Below, in pieces: positions 1 to 7,992 of a stretch of 64,000 bases of DNA. The notes beneath the pieces are model-generated. The model saw nothing but the letters and a program-made list of their open reading frames with translations. It searched no databases and was not told the origin of the DNA. The stretch lies in NCBI RefSeq assembly GCF_001456155.1, contig NZ_CP013293.1, forward strand, positions 3,906,001-3,970,000, read 5' to 3'. Both the position numbers and the translations under genes were made by a program. Within the stretch, counting starts at the first letter, position 1. The number at the start of each line of letters is the position of its first letter. This DNA is from Chryseobacterium sp. IHB B 17019 (GTDB lineage Bacteria; Bacteroidota; Bacteroidia; Flavobacteriales; Weeksellaceae).

Positions 1-378
1 AACACCCGCTTTTCCAACGTCACCAACAACTCTTGCATGATCTGAATCGTAACCTCTATGGGTTGCCAAATCGAAAGCGACAGAAAGTCCTTTCTGACCT
101 GCCGCCAAGTTTCTTCTGTAAAAAGCATTCGACTCTTCCGCTGTTGAGAAACCTGCATATTGACGAACCGTCCAGGGTTTTTGAACATACATTGTCGAAT
201 ATGGTCCTCTTAAATAAGGCTCAATTCCCGGGGAAGTCTTTGTTAAGGCTTGATCTTTAACATCTTCTGATTTGTAAGAGGATTTTAACTGCAATCCATC
301 TTTTTCAAAAGAATAGATTTCAATATTTTTTTCGGTTATATTAAATTGAGGAGTTTTATTCTGAACTTCCCTTCTCAT
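1..378 (-). CDS. scpA: methylmalonyl-CoA mutase large subunit, 5' end only
   Basis: This is the N-terminal part of the B12-dependent enzyme that interconverts succinyl-CoA and methylmalonyl-CoA. Only the first 126 codons lie in the window; the gene continues beyond position 1. The reverse-strand translation begins [12 protein letters not shown]. It reaches the family-typical block [17 protein letters not shown] and then [21 protein letters not shown], which line the substrate entrance of the TIM barrel in this family. The start at 378 is the first ATG before the conserved block. A 7-of-8 match to the Bacteroidota -7 element (TAATTTTA, 398-405 on the minus strand) lies just upstream. The catalytic and B12-binding parts cannot be seen. 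The assignment rests on recognised family motifs and is firm for the family. Confidence 0.9.
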   Translation of the reverse strand, partial: MRREVQNKTPQFNITEKNIEIYSFEKDGLQLKSSYKSEDVKDQALTKTSPGIEPYLRGPYSTMYVQKPWTVRQYAGFSTAEESNAFYRRNLAAGQKGLSVAFDLATHRGYDSDHARVVGDVGKAGV

Positions 379-473
379 ACTTGATTTATTTGATGGCTAA
401 AATTACACATTTTTGAAATAATAATTTTGTGATTAATTTTAAATAGAAATGACGTATAAACATCTTCTTGTTG

Positions 474-507
474 CCACAGATTTCACGGATTTACACGGAT
501 AATGTGG
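474..507. repeat. partial copy of a CCACAGATTTCA dispersed repeat
   Basis: This short stretch in the gap between scpA and the peptidase begins CCACAGATTTCACGGATTTA and ends in ATGTGG, so its ends are complementary. It resembles one arm of the large inverted repeat at 58159-58250, and a TTTACACGGATTT piece recurs near 53050. The rest of the 379-613 gap holds only the weak scpA promoter and the terminator at 560-581. Confidence 0.5.
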
Positions 508-559
508 GTATTTTTGAAAATATTAGTGTCATTTTTGTTTAAACTACTTTGATTTAAAT

Positions 560-581
560 AAAAAACGGGCTTTAGCCCGTT
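560..581 (-). terminator. intrinsic terminator of the prolyl oligopeptidase gene
   Basis: A 7-bp perfect stem (AACGGGC, loop TTTA, GCCCGTT) at 564-581 is followed on the minus strand by a T-rich run. It lies 33 bp after the stop codon of the peptidase gene. Confidence 0.8.
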
Positions 582-613
582 CCTATTGATGTTATATTTT
601 ATTTTTGAATAAA

Positions 614-2725
614 TTATTTTCCCAACTTTCTAATTCCCATTTCATACAAAGCAAAAGAAATCAAATCAGCATTTTCACTGATCACCTGATCGGTTGCTCT
701 TCCTGCTCCATGACCTGCATTTTTTTCGATTCTTAACAAAATCGGATTGTTGCATGCCTGTTTTTCCTGCAATTCTGCCCCGAATTTGAAAGAATGGGCC
801 GGAACAACTCTGTCGTCATGATCACTTGTAATGATCATTGTGGAAGGATAGCAGGTTCCTTTTTTTACATTGTGAACCGGAGAATATGATTTTAAATATT
901 CAAACATTTCCTTGCTGTCTTCTGCAGTTCCGTAATCATAAGACCAGCCCGCCCCAGCCGTGAATTTGTTGTATCTTAACATATCCAAAACCCCAACTCC
1001 CGGGAAGGCAACTTTAGCTAAGTCAGGACGTATTGTCATCGTTGCACCAACAAGCAGTCCGCCGTTTGACCTTCCGGAAAGAGCCATATATTCTTTGGAT
1101 GTATAACCTTTGCTTTGCAAATATTCTCCCGCTGCGATGAAGTCGTCAAAAACATTTTTCTTTTGCTGTTTTGTTCCCGCATCATGCCATTTTTTACCAT
1201 ATTCACCACCGCCACGGATGTTTGGAACGGCATAGATTCCGCCGTTTTCCATCCATATGGCATTTACAACTGAGAATGCAGGCTGTAAACTGATGTTGAA
1301 ACCTCCATAAGAGTATAAAATTGTAGGATTTTTCCCGTCTAGCTTTGTCCCTTTTTTATAATTGATCATCATCGGGATTTTTGTCCCATCTTTTGAGGTA
1401 TAGAAAACCTGCTCAGAAATATAATCTTCAGGATTGAATTTTACTTTAGGCTTTTGATAAACCTCCGATTTTCCTGTATCCGCATTGAATTTGTAGGTTG
1501 TTCCGGGCGTGATATAATTGCTGAATGAAAAATAAAGTTCCTTTTCTTTTTCCTTACCTCCGAATCCCGAAATATTTCCTTTTCCGGGAAGAGAAATTTC
1601 TCTGATCAGCTTTCCGGATTTGTCATATTGCTTCACCTTATCAATCGCGTCGATCATATACGTTGCAAAGAAATAGCCGCCTCCAGTAGAAATTGACAAT
1701 ACATTATCTGTTTGAGGAATTACATCTTTCCAGGTTTCCGGGGCTGGATTTTTGATGCTTGTCTTTACCAAACGCATATTTGGGGCATCTTTATCAGTAA
1801 AAATGAAAAGATCGTCGCTTTGCGTATCAACAATATTGGCGTTGATATCAAAACCTTCATTAATTCTGACAAATTCTCCTCCATTTTTTAAATCTTTAAT
1901 ATATAATTCATTTCCGTTGGTCGCATTGGCAGCAGAAATAATTAAATACCTCTGATCCTCAGAAACGCCTGCTCCTAAATATCTTCTCGGAGTTTTATCT
2001 CCCCCGAAAATCAATTGGTCTTCAGATTGTTTTGTGCCTAATTTGTGAAAATATACCTTATGCTTGTCCGTCATTCCGGAAAGTACGGTTCCTTCTTTCG
2101 GCTTGTCATAGCTTGAATAATAGAACCCTTCATCACCCTGCCATGAAATTCCGCTGAATTTTACATCCACTAAAGTTTCATCAATCTGCTTTTTGGTAAT
2201 GGCATCAATGACGATAATCTTGTTCCAGTCGCTTCCACCTTCTGAAATTGAATACGCTGCAAGATTTCCTTTTTTATTAAAAGACAATTGAGACAGGGAA
2301 GTTGTTCCTTTTGCCGAAAATTTATTGGGATCAAGGAAAATTTCCGTTTCTTTTGTCTGATTGTTTGTTCTGTATAAAACCGACTGAGCCTGTAAGCCGT
2401 CATTTTTATAATAATAAGTATAATCGCCTTCTTTGAAAGGTGCTGAAATTTTTTCGTAGTTCCAGATATCTCTCAACTGGTTTCTGATCTCTTCTCTGAA
2501 AGGAATTTTTGAAAGATAGTCCTGACTGTGCTTCACTTCCTGATCCACCCATTTCTGAGTAGCGTCGGAATCATTTTCCAAATCCCTAAATGGGTCTGCA
2601 ACAGAAATTCCGAAGTACATATCTTTTTGATTTCCTTTTACTGCTTTAGGATAAGTCATATTTTGAGAATACATTGCTGCGGAGAACAAAACTCCGGCTG
2701 TTAATAAGATCGGTTTAAAATTCAT
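614..2725 (-). CDS. prolyl oligopeptidase family serine peptidase (S9A)
   Basis: This secreted or periplasmic peptidase cuts after proline in short peptides. The protein has an N-terminal signal peptide (MNFKPILLTAGVLFSAAMYSQ), then an S9 N-terminal beta-propeller region, then a C-terminal alpha/beta-hydrolase domain. The catalytic triad is visible: Ser in GRSNGG, Asp in DHDDRV and His in NAGHGAG, the last about 30 residues from the end. The length of about 703 residues is normal for prolyl oligopeptidases. An upstream TTG at 2746 gives a longer frame, but it lies inside a perfect promoter -7 element (2744-2751), so the ATG at 2725 is the better start. It is a single gene with its own promoter and terminator. 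The exact substrate is unknown. Confidence 0.9.
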   Translation of the reverse strand: MNFKPILLTAGVLFSAAMYSQNMTYPKAVKGNQKDMYFGISVADPFRDLENDSDATQKWVDQEVKHSQDYLSKIPFREEIRNQLRDIWNYEKISAPFKEGDYTYYYKNDGLQAQSVLYRTNNQTKETEIFLDPNKFSAKGTTSLSQLSFNKKGNLAAYSISEGGSDWNKIIVIDAITKKQIDETLVDVKFSGISWQGDEGFYYSSYDKPKEGTVLSGMTDKHKVYFHKLGTKQSEDQLIFGGDKTPRRYLGAGVSEDQRYLIISAANATNGNELYIKDLKNGGEFVRINEGFDINANIVDTQSDDLFIFTDKDAPNMRLVKTSIKNPAPETWKDVIPQTDNVLSISTGGGYFFATYMIDAIDKVKQYDKSGKLIREISLPGKGNISGFGGKEKEKELYFSFSNYITPGTTYKFNADTGKSEVYQKPKVKFNPEDYISEQVFYTSKDGTKIPMMINYKKGTKLDGKNPTILYSYGGFNISLQPAFSVVNAIWMENGGIYAVPNIRGGGEYGKKWHDAGTKQQKKNVFDDFIAAGEYLQSKGYTSKEYMALSGRSNGGLLVGATMTIRPDLAKVAFPGVGVLDMLRYNKFTAGAGWSYDYGTAEDSKEMFEYLKSYSPVHNVKKGTCYPSTMIITSDHDDRVVPAHSFKFGAELQEKQACNNPILLRIEKNAGHGAGRATDQVISENADLISFALYEMGIRKLGK

Positions 2726-2743
2726 ATCAAAATTCGATTTTCT

Positions 2744-2751
2744 CAAAAATA
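2744..2751 (-). promoter_or_regulatory. -7 promoter element (TATTTTTG) of the peptidase gene
   Basis: The minus-strand sequence TATTTTTG matches the Bacteroidota -7 consensus TAnnTTTG exactly. It ends 18 bp before the ATG at 2725. Its position rules out the TTG at 2746 as a translation start on this transcript. Confidence 0.6.
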
Positions 2752-2774
2752 AGGAATCTATATCAAATAAAAAA

Positions 2775-2792
2775 GCCCCTGAATTCAGGAGC
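2775..2792 (-). terminator. intrinsic terminator of prfA
   Basis: The inverted repeat GCCCCTGAATTCAGGAGC contains one G-T pair and is flanked by an A-run that reads as a T-run on the minus strand. It lies about 28 bp downstream of the prfA stop, between prfA and the peptidase promoter. Confidence 0.75.
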
Positions 2793-2819
2793 CTTGATTG
2801 TATATTTTTTAATACTTTT

Positions 2820-3905
2820 TTATAAGTTTTCTTCCTCGCCTTTCATCTTTTCAGCGTTTTCTGCCATGATTACTGCGTCAATCATCTCAGAAATATCACC
2901 ATTCATATAAGCGTCAAGATTGTACATAGATTTGTTGATTCTATGATCTGTCACCCTTCCCTGAGGATAGTTGTAGGTCTTAATTTTTGCCGAACGGTCA
3001 CCTGTAGAAACCATTGATTTACGCTGTGCAGCAATATCTCCCTGAACTTTTTGTAATTCGATGTCGTATAATTTCGTTCTCAACATTTCCATTGCCAGTT
3101 CGCGGTTGGCCAACTGAGAACGGGCCTGCTGACAAACAACCACCAACCCTGAAGGCTTGTGTGTCAACTGAACTTTGGTTTCAACCTTGTTTACGTTCTG
3201 ACCCCCGGCTCCTCCTGAACGTGAAGTCTGCATTTCGATATCCGCAGGATTCAATTCAAAATCAACTTCTTCTGCTTCCGGAAGAACAGCAACCGTGATG
3301 GCCGAAGTGTGAACTCTACCCTGAGATTCCGTCTCGGGAACACGCTGTACACGGTGAACTCCGGACTCGAATTTCATGATTCCGTACACGCCTTCTCCTT
3401 CCACTTTCATGATCAATTCTTTGTATCCTTTTGCCGCTTCGTTGGAATCCGTCACTTCATGTTTCCAGCCTTTTGTTTTGAAATACATGGAATACATTCT
3501 GTAAATATCTTCCACGAAAATAGCCGCTTCATCACCACCGGTTCCGGCACGTAATTCTACAATTACGTTTTTATCATCTGCAGGATCTTTCGGAATTAAT
3601 AATACTTTTAATTCTTCCTCTAGTCCGGGAATTTTTTCCAACGCTTCGTTTTTCTCGATTTTTGCCAATTCAACAAAATCTTTATCTGATCCGTCAGCAA
3701 TGATTTCGTCGGATTCTTCGATGGTGTCCAAAGCTCCTTTATATTGATCGTAAACTCTTACAATTTTTCCCAAATCGCTATATTCTTTGTTCAAAGAAGA
3801 ATATCTTTTTTGGTCTGAAATCACATCAGGCTGAATAATAAGGTCGGCAACCTCATTATATCGTTGTTTTATAGCTTCTAATTTTGGAATTAATGATTTA
3901 GACAT
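2820..3905 (-). CDS. prfA: peptide chain release factor 1
   Basis: RF1 recognises UAA and UAG stop codons and triggers release of the finished protein on the ribosome. The 361 residues match the family length. The GGQ catalytic loop is present ([11 protein letters not shown], residues about 230-240). The anticodon-like tripeptide region reads [13 protein letters not shown], so the PxT motif of RF1 is seen as P-E-T. The coiled N-terminal domain begins [17 protein letters not shown] perfect -7 promoter element lies 20 bp upstream of the ATG and a terminator follows, so the gene looks monocistronic. Confidence 0.97.
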   Translation of the reverse strand: MSKSLIPKLEAIKQRYNEVADLIIQPDVISDQKRYSSLNKEYSDLGKIVRVYDQYKGALDTIEESDEIIADGSDKDFVELAKIEKNEALEKIPGLEEELKVLLIPKDPADDKNVIVELRAGTGGDEAAIFVEDIYRMYSMYFKTKGWKHEVTDSNEAAKGYKELIMKVEGEGVYGIMKFESGVHRVQRVPETESQGRVHTSAITVAVLPEAEEVDFELNPADIEMQTSRSGGAGGQNVNKVETKVQLTHKPSGLVVVCQQARSQLANRELAMEMLRTKLYDIELQKVQGDIAAQRKSMVSTGDRSAKIKTYNYPQGRVTDHRINKSMYNLDAYMNGDISEMIDAVIMAENAEKMKGEEENL

Positions 3906-3924
3906 TATGAAAATTTTGTGGGTG

Positions 3925-3932
3925 CAAAGATA
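3925..3932 (-). promoter_or_regulatory. -7 promoter element (TATCTTTG) of prfA
   Basis: This is an exact TAnnTTTG match on the minus strand, 19 bp upstream of the prfA start codon. No clear TTG at the usual -33 distance was found, so the assignment rests on the -7 element and its position. Confidence 0.6.
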
Positions 3933-4090
3933 AGGATTATTAATTCAATTTTAAAACTAATAGTTTGATTCACAAGTGGGGTAGGCTTTCTTTAAAAATC
4001 AGCTTCCTATGTCGATTTTAAAGGACTGCTTTTTGACTTAAAGCAAAGTATTCTTTAATTAAACTTAACAACTTAAATCGTCCTGATAGT

Positions 4091-5389
4091 TCAATGTTTA
4101 ACTCTGGAAAACCTTTTATCAACCCAATACAAAACAATTCCTACTGCAACAATCCCCAATCCGATCATGCTTTCTTTTGGATTGTGAACTAAAGTGAAAT
4201 ATAAAATGTAAAAGCTAAATAATAAAAAAACGGTCGGAAAAACGTAAAACAAATTTGATTTAAATATTTTCCGTTGATCTTTTTTAATGAAATAAGCCGT
4301 AGAAATTGCCAAACTCGCAAACAATTGAAGGATAAAAGAAGTGTAAACAAAAATTTCTTTAAAACTTCCCGTTAGAATAATCAACGTTGCAATAATAGCA
4401 TGAGCGAAAATAGCTCTTACCGGAATTCCTTTCTGATTGCCGGCTGACAGAGTTTTCCATAATCTGTTTTCTTTAGCAAAAGCCTGCGTTAGTCTTGAAC
4501 CAACCCACAAATATCCGCTGATTGTCGCCACCAATTGCAATGCAATAAAGATATTTACCACCTTTCCGAAAGTATGTCCGAGCATATTATTGGCCGCTTC
4601 TCCCATCACATCTTCCTTTCCTGCTAATTGATTGACAGGAGCATGTTTCAGCATGATAAAATTAACCAAAAGGTAGCAAACGGTTACAAAAACGGTTCCT
4701 AAAATCAATGATTTCGGGAGGTTTTTCTGAACATCCTTAATCTCCCCTGCAATATATGAAGCGGAATTCCAACCTGTATATGAATAGGTTACAAAAACCA
4801 AAGAAGTTGCAAAAGCAGGAAGCATGATTTCGTTTTTCCAGGAATTATCTAATTTTAAACCATTTCCGATTTCCGGTCCCGAAAGCATTACGCCAAGAAT
4901 GATTAAAACAACAACAAAAGCTATTTTAATAAAAGTAAAAAAATTATGAAACCTGCTCGAAGCCTTTAAACTAAACGATAAAAACATTGCCACCAGAAAA
5001 ATCATTCCAATGGCAAAACCGTTTCCAAAAGAATAATTAAAAGCTGAAAGGTATTTCGACATTGCCAGGGCGGCCAAAGCCACCGGCGAAGAAAACCCGA
5101 TGATCAGAGAAATCCAGCTCACCAGATAACCCAAAAGCGGATGATAGGTTTCTTTGAGATAAATAAAATCGCCTCCGTTTCCTTTAAAATGAGCTCCCAA
5201 TTCCGCATAACAAAAAGCACCGAACAAAGCCAAAACCCCTCCAATTGCCCAAAGAAGGAAAATGCTGTAGGTATTCGTAATATCAACCAGCTGAAAGCCC
5301 AAAGTTGTAAAAATTCCTGTACCGATCATGTTTGAAACGACGATGGCAACCGCAGTCTTCCAGCCGATTTGATGTGAAGTGTTTTCCAT
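4091..5389 (-). CDS. APC-superfamily amino acid permease
   Basis: This is an inner-membrane transporter of about 12 hydrophobic segments in 432 residues. The first helix carries the APC-family glycine-rich signature (SNMIGTGIFTTLG), which forms part of the substrate site in this superfamily, and helix 2 has the usual GALCYAELG-like block (here GAFCYAELGAHF). It resembles the amino acid/polyamine and LAT-type branch. The start lies 4 bp after the stop of the upstream TonB receptor, so the two are almost certainly co-transcribed from the promoter near 7840. That suggests the pair handles the same nutrient across the two membranes. The substrate cannot be read from the sequence. Confidence 0.88.
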   Translation of the reverse strand: MENTSHQIGWKTAVAIVVSNMIGTGIFTTLGFQLVDITNTYSIFLLWAIGGVLALFGAFCYAELGAHFKGNGGDFIYLKETYHPLLGYLVSWISLIIGFSSPVALAALAMSKYLSAFNYSFGNGFAIGMIFLVAMFLSFSLKASSRFHNFFTFIKIAFVVVLIILGVMLSGPEIGNGLKLDNSWKNEIMLPAFATSLVFVTYSYTGWNSASYIAGEIKDVQKNLPKSLILGTVFVTVCYLLVNFIMLKHAPVNQLAGKEDVMGEAANNMLGHTFGKVVNIFIALQLVATISGYLWVGSRLTQAFAKENRLWKTLSAGNQKGIPVRAIFAHAIIATLIILTGSFKEIFVYTSFILQLFASLAISTAYFIKKDQRKIFKSNLFYVFPTVFLLFSFYILYFTLVHNPKESMIGLGIVAVGIVLYWVDKRFSRVKH

Positions 5390-5393
5390 TTAA

Positions 5394-7820
5394 TTAAAAT
5401 GTAAAATTAAGCCTTCCGAAGAAATAATTCCCCAACGTTCCCATTTGAACCGGCGCATATTTGAAAACACCAAAATAAGAATTTTCATAAATCTGCAAAT
5501 CCGGGAAAACATCAAAAACATTGTTTGCCCCGACCGTCAGGTTAACATTTTTCGTGAAATCATAGCCTACACTTACATCGGTCACTACTTTTGGAGCAAA
5601 TTCCTGAACGTCACCAAATGGATAACCATCACGAATCACCTTCCCGAAATAGGTATTTCTCACCAGGAAATTAAATTTTCCAATTCCGTAATTCAAGCCC
5701 AGTGTGGCTTTTGTTTTTGGAGATAATGTTTCGATAATATTGATCTGATCCGGCCCGAAAAATTCGTTTTGAGGCGTCTGTAGATTTGCTGGAAAATGAA
5801 AATCCGTGATTTTTGTTTCGGTATAATTTCCTGCGAGATTAATGTTTAAATTTCCACCGGCCAATTTCCAATCGTAGGAAACAACAAGGTCGACACCTTT
5901 TGTTTCTGTATCGATGGCGTTGGCAAAAAATCTTCCGCTTTCCACTCCGTAAGGCGTCAGTCGATCGTCTGTAATATTACTTGTAATAACGATTCTGTCT
6001 TTTACTTTAATTAAATATCCATCCACCGTAATGAAAAGCCTGTTTGCCGGCTTCAAGGTAAATCCTACACTTCCATTGACGGAAGTTTCTTGTTTTAACT
6101 TATCAAAACCAAGCACTTTTGCGGCCCCACTATCATTGTTAAAAATACCTTTTGTAACAATTGAATTTCCTGTTGTAGAAATATCCGCATAAGAATTATT
6201 AAAATGCTGCTGTTGCAAAGATGGCGCACGGAAACCCGTTCCCACCGCAGCACGGATAGCATAATTTTTTACAAATTCATACCTTACGGCCAGTTTCCCG
6301 TTCAAAGTACTTCCAAAATCTGAATAATTCTCGAATCTTCCGGCTAAATCTATATTTAATTTTTTATCTAAATCATAAGAAACATCTGCATAAACCGCCG
6401 TTGAATTTCTCGATTTTCTTAAAGCATTATTCGGTGAAAAACCAATGAAAGACTGCGATCCGCCTGCTCCTTCCATCGGAACTGGAGATCCCGGAACTGC
6501 TATATTTCCATTAATATCATATCTTGAGTAAGAAGCTTCTTCACCTGCTTGAATATCGTATTGTTCAAACCTGAATTCTCCACCAAAAGCAATATTAAAA
6601 TTGTTGATATTTTTAGAAACATCAAGATTGATTGTATTTTGAAGGAAACTGTGTGATCCCGCCTTAAAACTTGTTGGTGATTTTGCTCCTAAAGAAGCGT
6701 TCACCGTATTGCTTACATCATAATTGAAAGTGTTATTCCCGAAAGTATTGCTCAGATCAAAAAGCCAGTCATTCACATTATATTTTGCTCCGACTGCATA
6801 AGAAATATCATAAACTTTTGAACCTAAAACCGGCTGAAAACCGTTGGGATAAATAGAGTTTACATTGTTGGAAGTTTCACTTGGAAGCCTTCTGAAACCG
6901 AAACCTTCACCTTCTTTTATGCTGAATCCTCCGAAAGAGTATAGTTTAAAACGATCATTAAAAGGATATTCTGAATTAAAAAATAATTGTGCCTGCCTGA
7001 TTTGGGCATCTCCGATCTGGAAATTGAAATCGTCACGGGTTAGACCTCTTTGTCGAATTATTTCATCATCATCAGCTCTTGCCGTAGCGGGATCATCAGC
7101 AAAATCGTAGGCAAAATTATCCCCGAAAATATCAAGATTATGATTCTGTGTTCTCGTTGTTTTTCCTTTGTGGCTCAACTGTAATGAAAGATTGATATAC
7201 CCGTCTTTTTTTCCTAAAGAAGCTCCGTAATTGGCTCCTGCCTGGTAAGTTTCCCCATCATTTCTTCCGGTAATTCCGTAATTTAAACTTGCGGAACCGC
7301 CCATATTTTTTTTAAGGATAATATTAATGACTCCGGCAATGGCATCAGAGCCGTATTGTGCTGCCGCGCCGTCTCTTAAAACTTCAATCCTGTCAATCGC
7401 AATCACGGGAATTGTCCCAAGATCTGTTCCTACAGAGCCATTACCAACTGTATTCTGATAATTAACCAAAGATGTTGTATGTCTTCTTTTACCATTCACC
7501 AAAACTAAAACCTGATCCGGACCCATACCTCTTAAACTCACAGGATCAATATGCTCTGTTCCGTCTGAAGCTGTCTGCTTTACAGAATTAAAAGAAGGAA
7601 TGAGGTAGTTCAGTAAATCCTGAACGGTAGTTTGTGGTGAAGATTTTTGTATTTTTTCGATGCTGATGACATCTACCGGAACCGGCGTTTCTATTTTAGT
7701 TCGCTTAGCATTTCGGTTTCCGACAATGACTACATCTTCAATTTGAGTTTCTTTTTCCTTTTCCTGAGCTGAAACGAAAACAGCTCCAAGCAACACTATA
7801 GAAATGCTTAGTTTTTTCAT
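5394..7820 (-). CDS. TonB-dependent outer-membrane receptor
   Basis: This protein imports a ligand across the outer membrane using TonB energy. The 808 residues begin with a signal peptide (MKKLSISIVLLGAVFVSAQ). A short region with a TonB-box-like segment (EDVVIVG) follows, then a plug domain of about 120 residues containing VSLRGMGPDQVLVLVNGKRR and the IDRIEVLRDGAAAQYGSDAIAGVIN signature, and then the beta-barrel ending in GRLNFTF. It lacks the N-terminal carboxypeptidase-D-like domain seen in SusC proteins and has no SusD neighbour, so it is not a typical glycan importer. It is the first gene of a two-gene operon with an amino acid-type permease. The substrate is unknown; the neighbour suggests an amino compound. 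Confidence 0.9.
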   Translation of the reverse strand: MKKLSISIVLLGAVFVSAQEKEKETQIEDVVIVGNRNAKRTKIETPVPVDVISIEKIQKSSPQTTVQDLLNYLIPSFNSVKQTASDGTEHIDPVSLRGMGPDQVLVLVNGKRRHTTSLVNYQNTVGNGSVGTDLGTIPVIAIDRIEVLRDGAAAQYGSDAIAGVINIILKKNMGGSASLNYGITGRNDGETYQAGANYGASLGKKDGYINLSLQLSHKGKTTRTQNHNLDIFGDNFAYDFADDPATARADDDEIIRQRGLTRDDFNFQIGDAQIRQAQLFFNSEYPFNDRFKLYSFGGFSIKEGEGFGFRRLPSETSNNVNSIYPNGFQPVLGSKVYDISYAVGAKYNVNDWLFDLSNTFGNNTFNYDVSNTVNASLGAKSPTSFKAGSHSFLQNTINLDVSKNINNFNIAFGGEFRFEQYDIQAGEEASYSRYDINGNIAVPGSPVPMEGAGGSQSFIGFSPNNALRKSRNSTAVYADVSYDLDKKLNIDLAGRFENYSDFGSTLNGKLAVRYEFVKNYAIRAAVGTGFRAPSLQQQHFNNSYADISTTGNSIVTKGIFNNDSGAAKVLGFDKLKQETSVNGSVGFTLKPANRLFITVDGYLIKVKDRIVITSNITDDRLTPYGVESGRFFANAIDTETKGVDLVVSYDWKLAGGNLNINLAGNYTETKITDFHFPANLQTPQNEFFGPDQINIIETLSPKTKATLGLNYGIGKFNFLVRNTYFGKVIRDGYPFGDVQEFAPKVVTDVSVGYDFTKNVNLTVGANNVFDVFPDLQIYENSYFGVFKYAPVQMGTLGNYFFGRLNFTF

Positions 7821-7833
7821 CTTTTGTTTTTTG

Positions 7834-7841
7834 CAAAATTA
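7834..7841 (-). promoter_or_regulatory. -7 promoter element (TAATTTTG) of the TonB receptor/permease operon
   Basis: This is an exact TAnnTTTG match on the minus strand, 13 bp upstream of the receptor ATG at 7820. Confidence 0.6.
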
Positions 7842-7938
7842 ATAATAAATCCGAATGAATGAAATCTGTAATGAAGAATCAAAAATAATAAAAGCCAATA
7901 TCATTTTTACATTTATTTAAATATAAAAAAAACAAAAA

Positions 7939-7961
7939 CACGTCCCAAAATCTGAAACGTG
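7939..7961 (-). terminator. probable terminator of lon
   Basis: A 5-bp stem (CACGT/ACGTG) with a 13-nt loop lies about 30 bp after the lon stop and is followed by a long T-rich tract on the minus strand. The stem is weak, so the call is tentative. Confidence 0.4.
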
Positions 7962-7992
7962 CTTCTTTATTAATAATGATGATTTTTATGAA

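Noticed and set aside
33-260. 75-codon plus-strand open frame near the left edge
   Set aside because: It is antisense to the clear N-terminal coding sequence of methylmalonyl-CoA mutase on the minus strand and has no family resemblance.
2726-2746. TTG start for the prolyl oligopeptidase
   Set aside because: The TTG lies inside an exact -7 promoter element, so it would be upstream of the transcription start.
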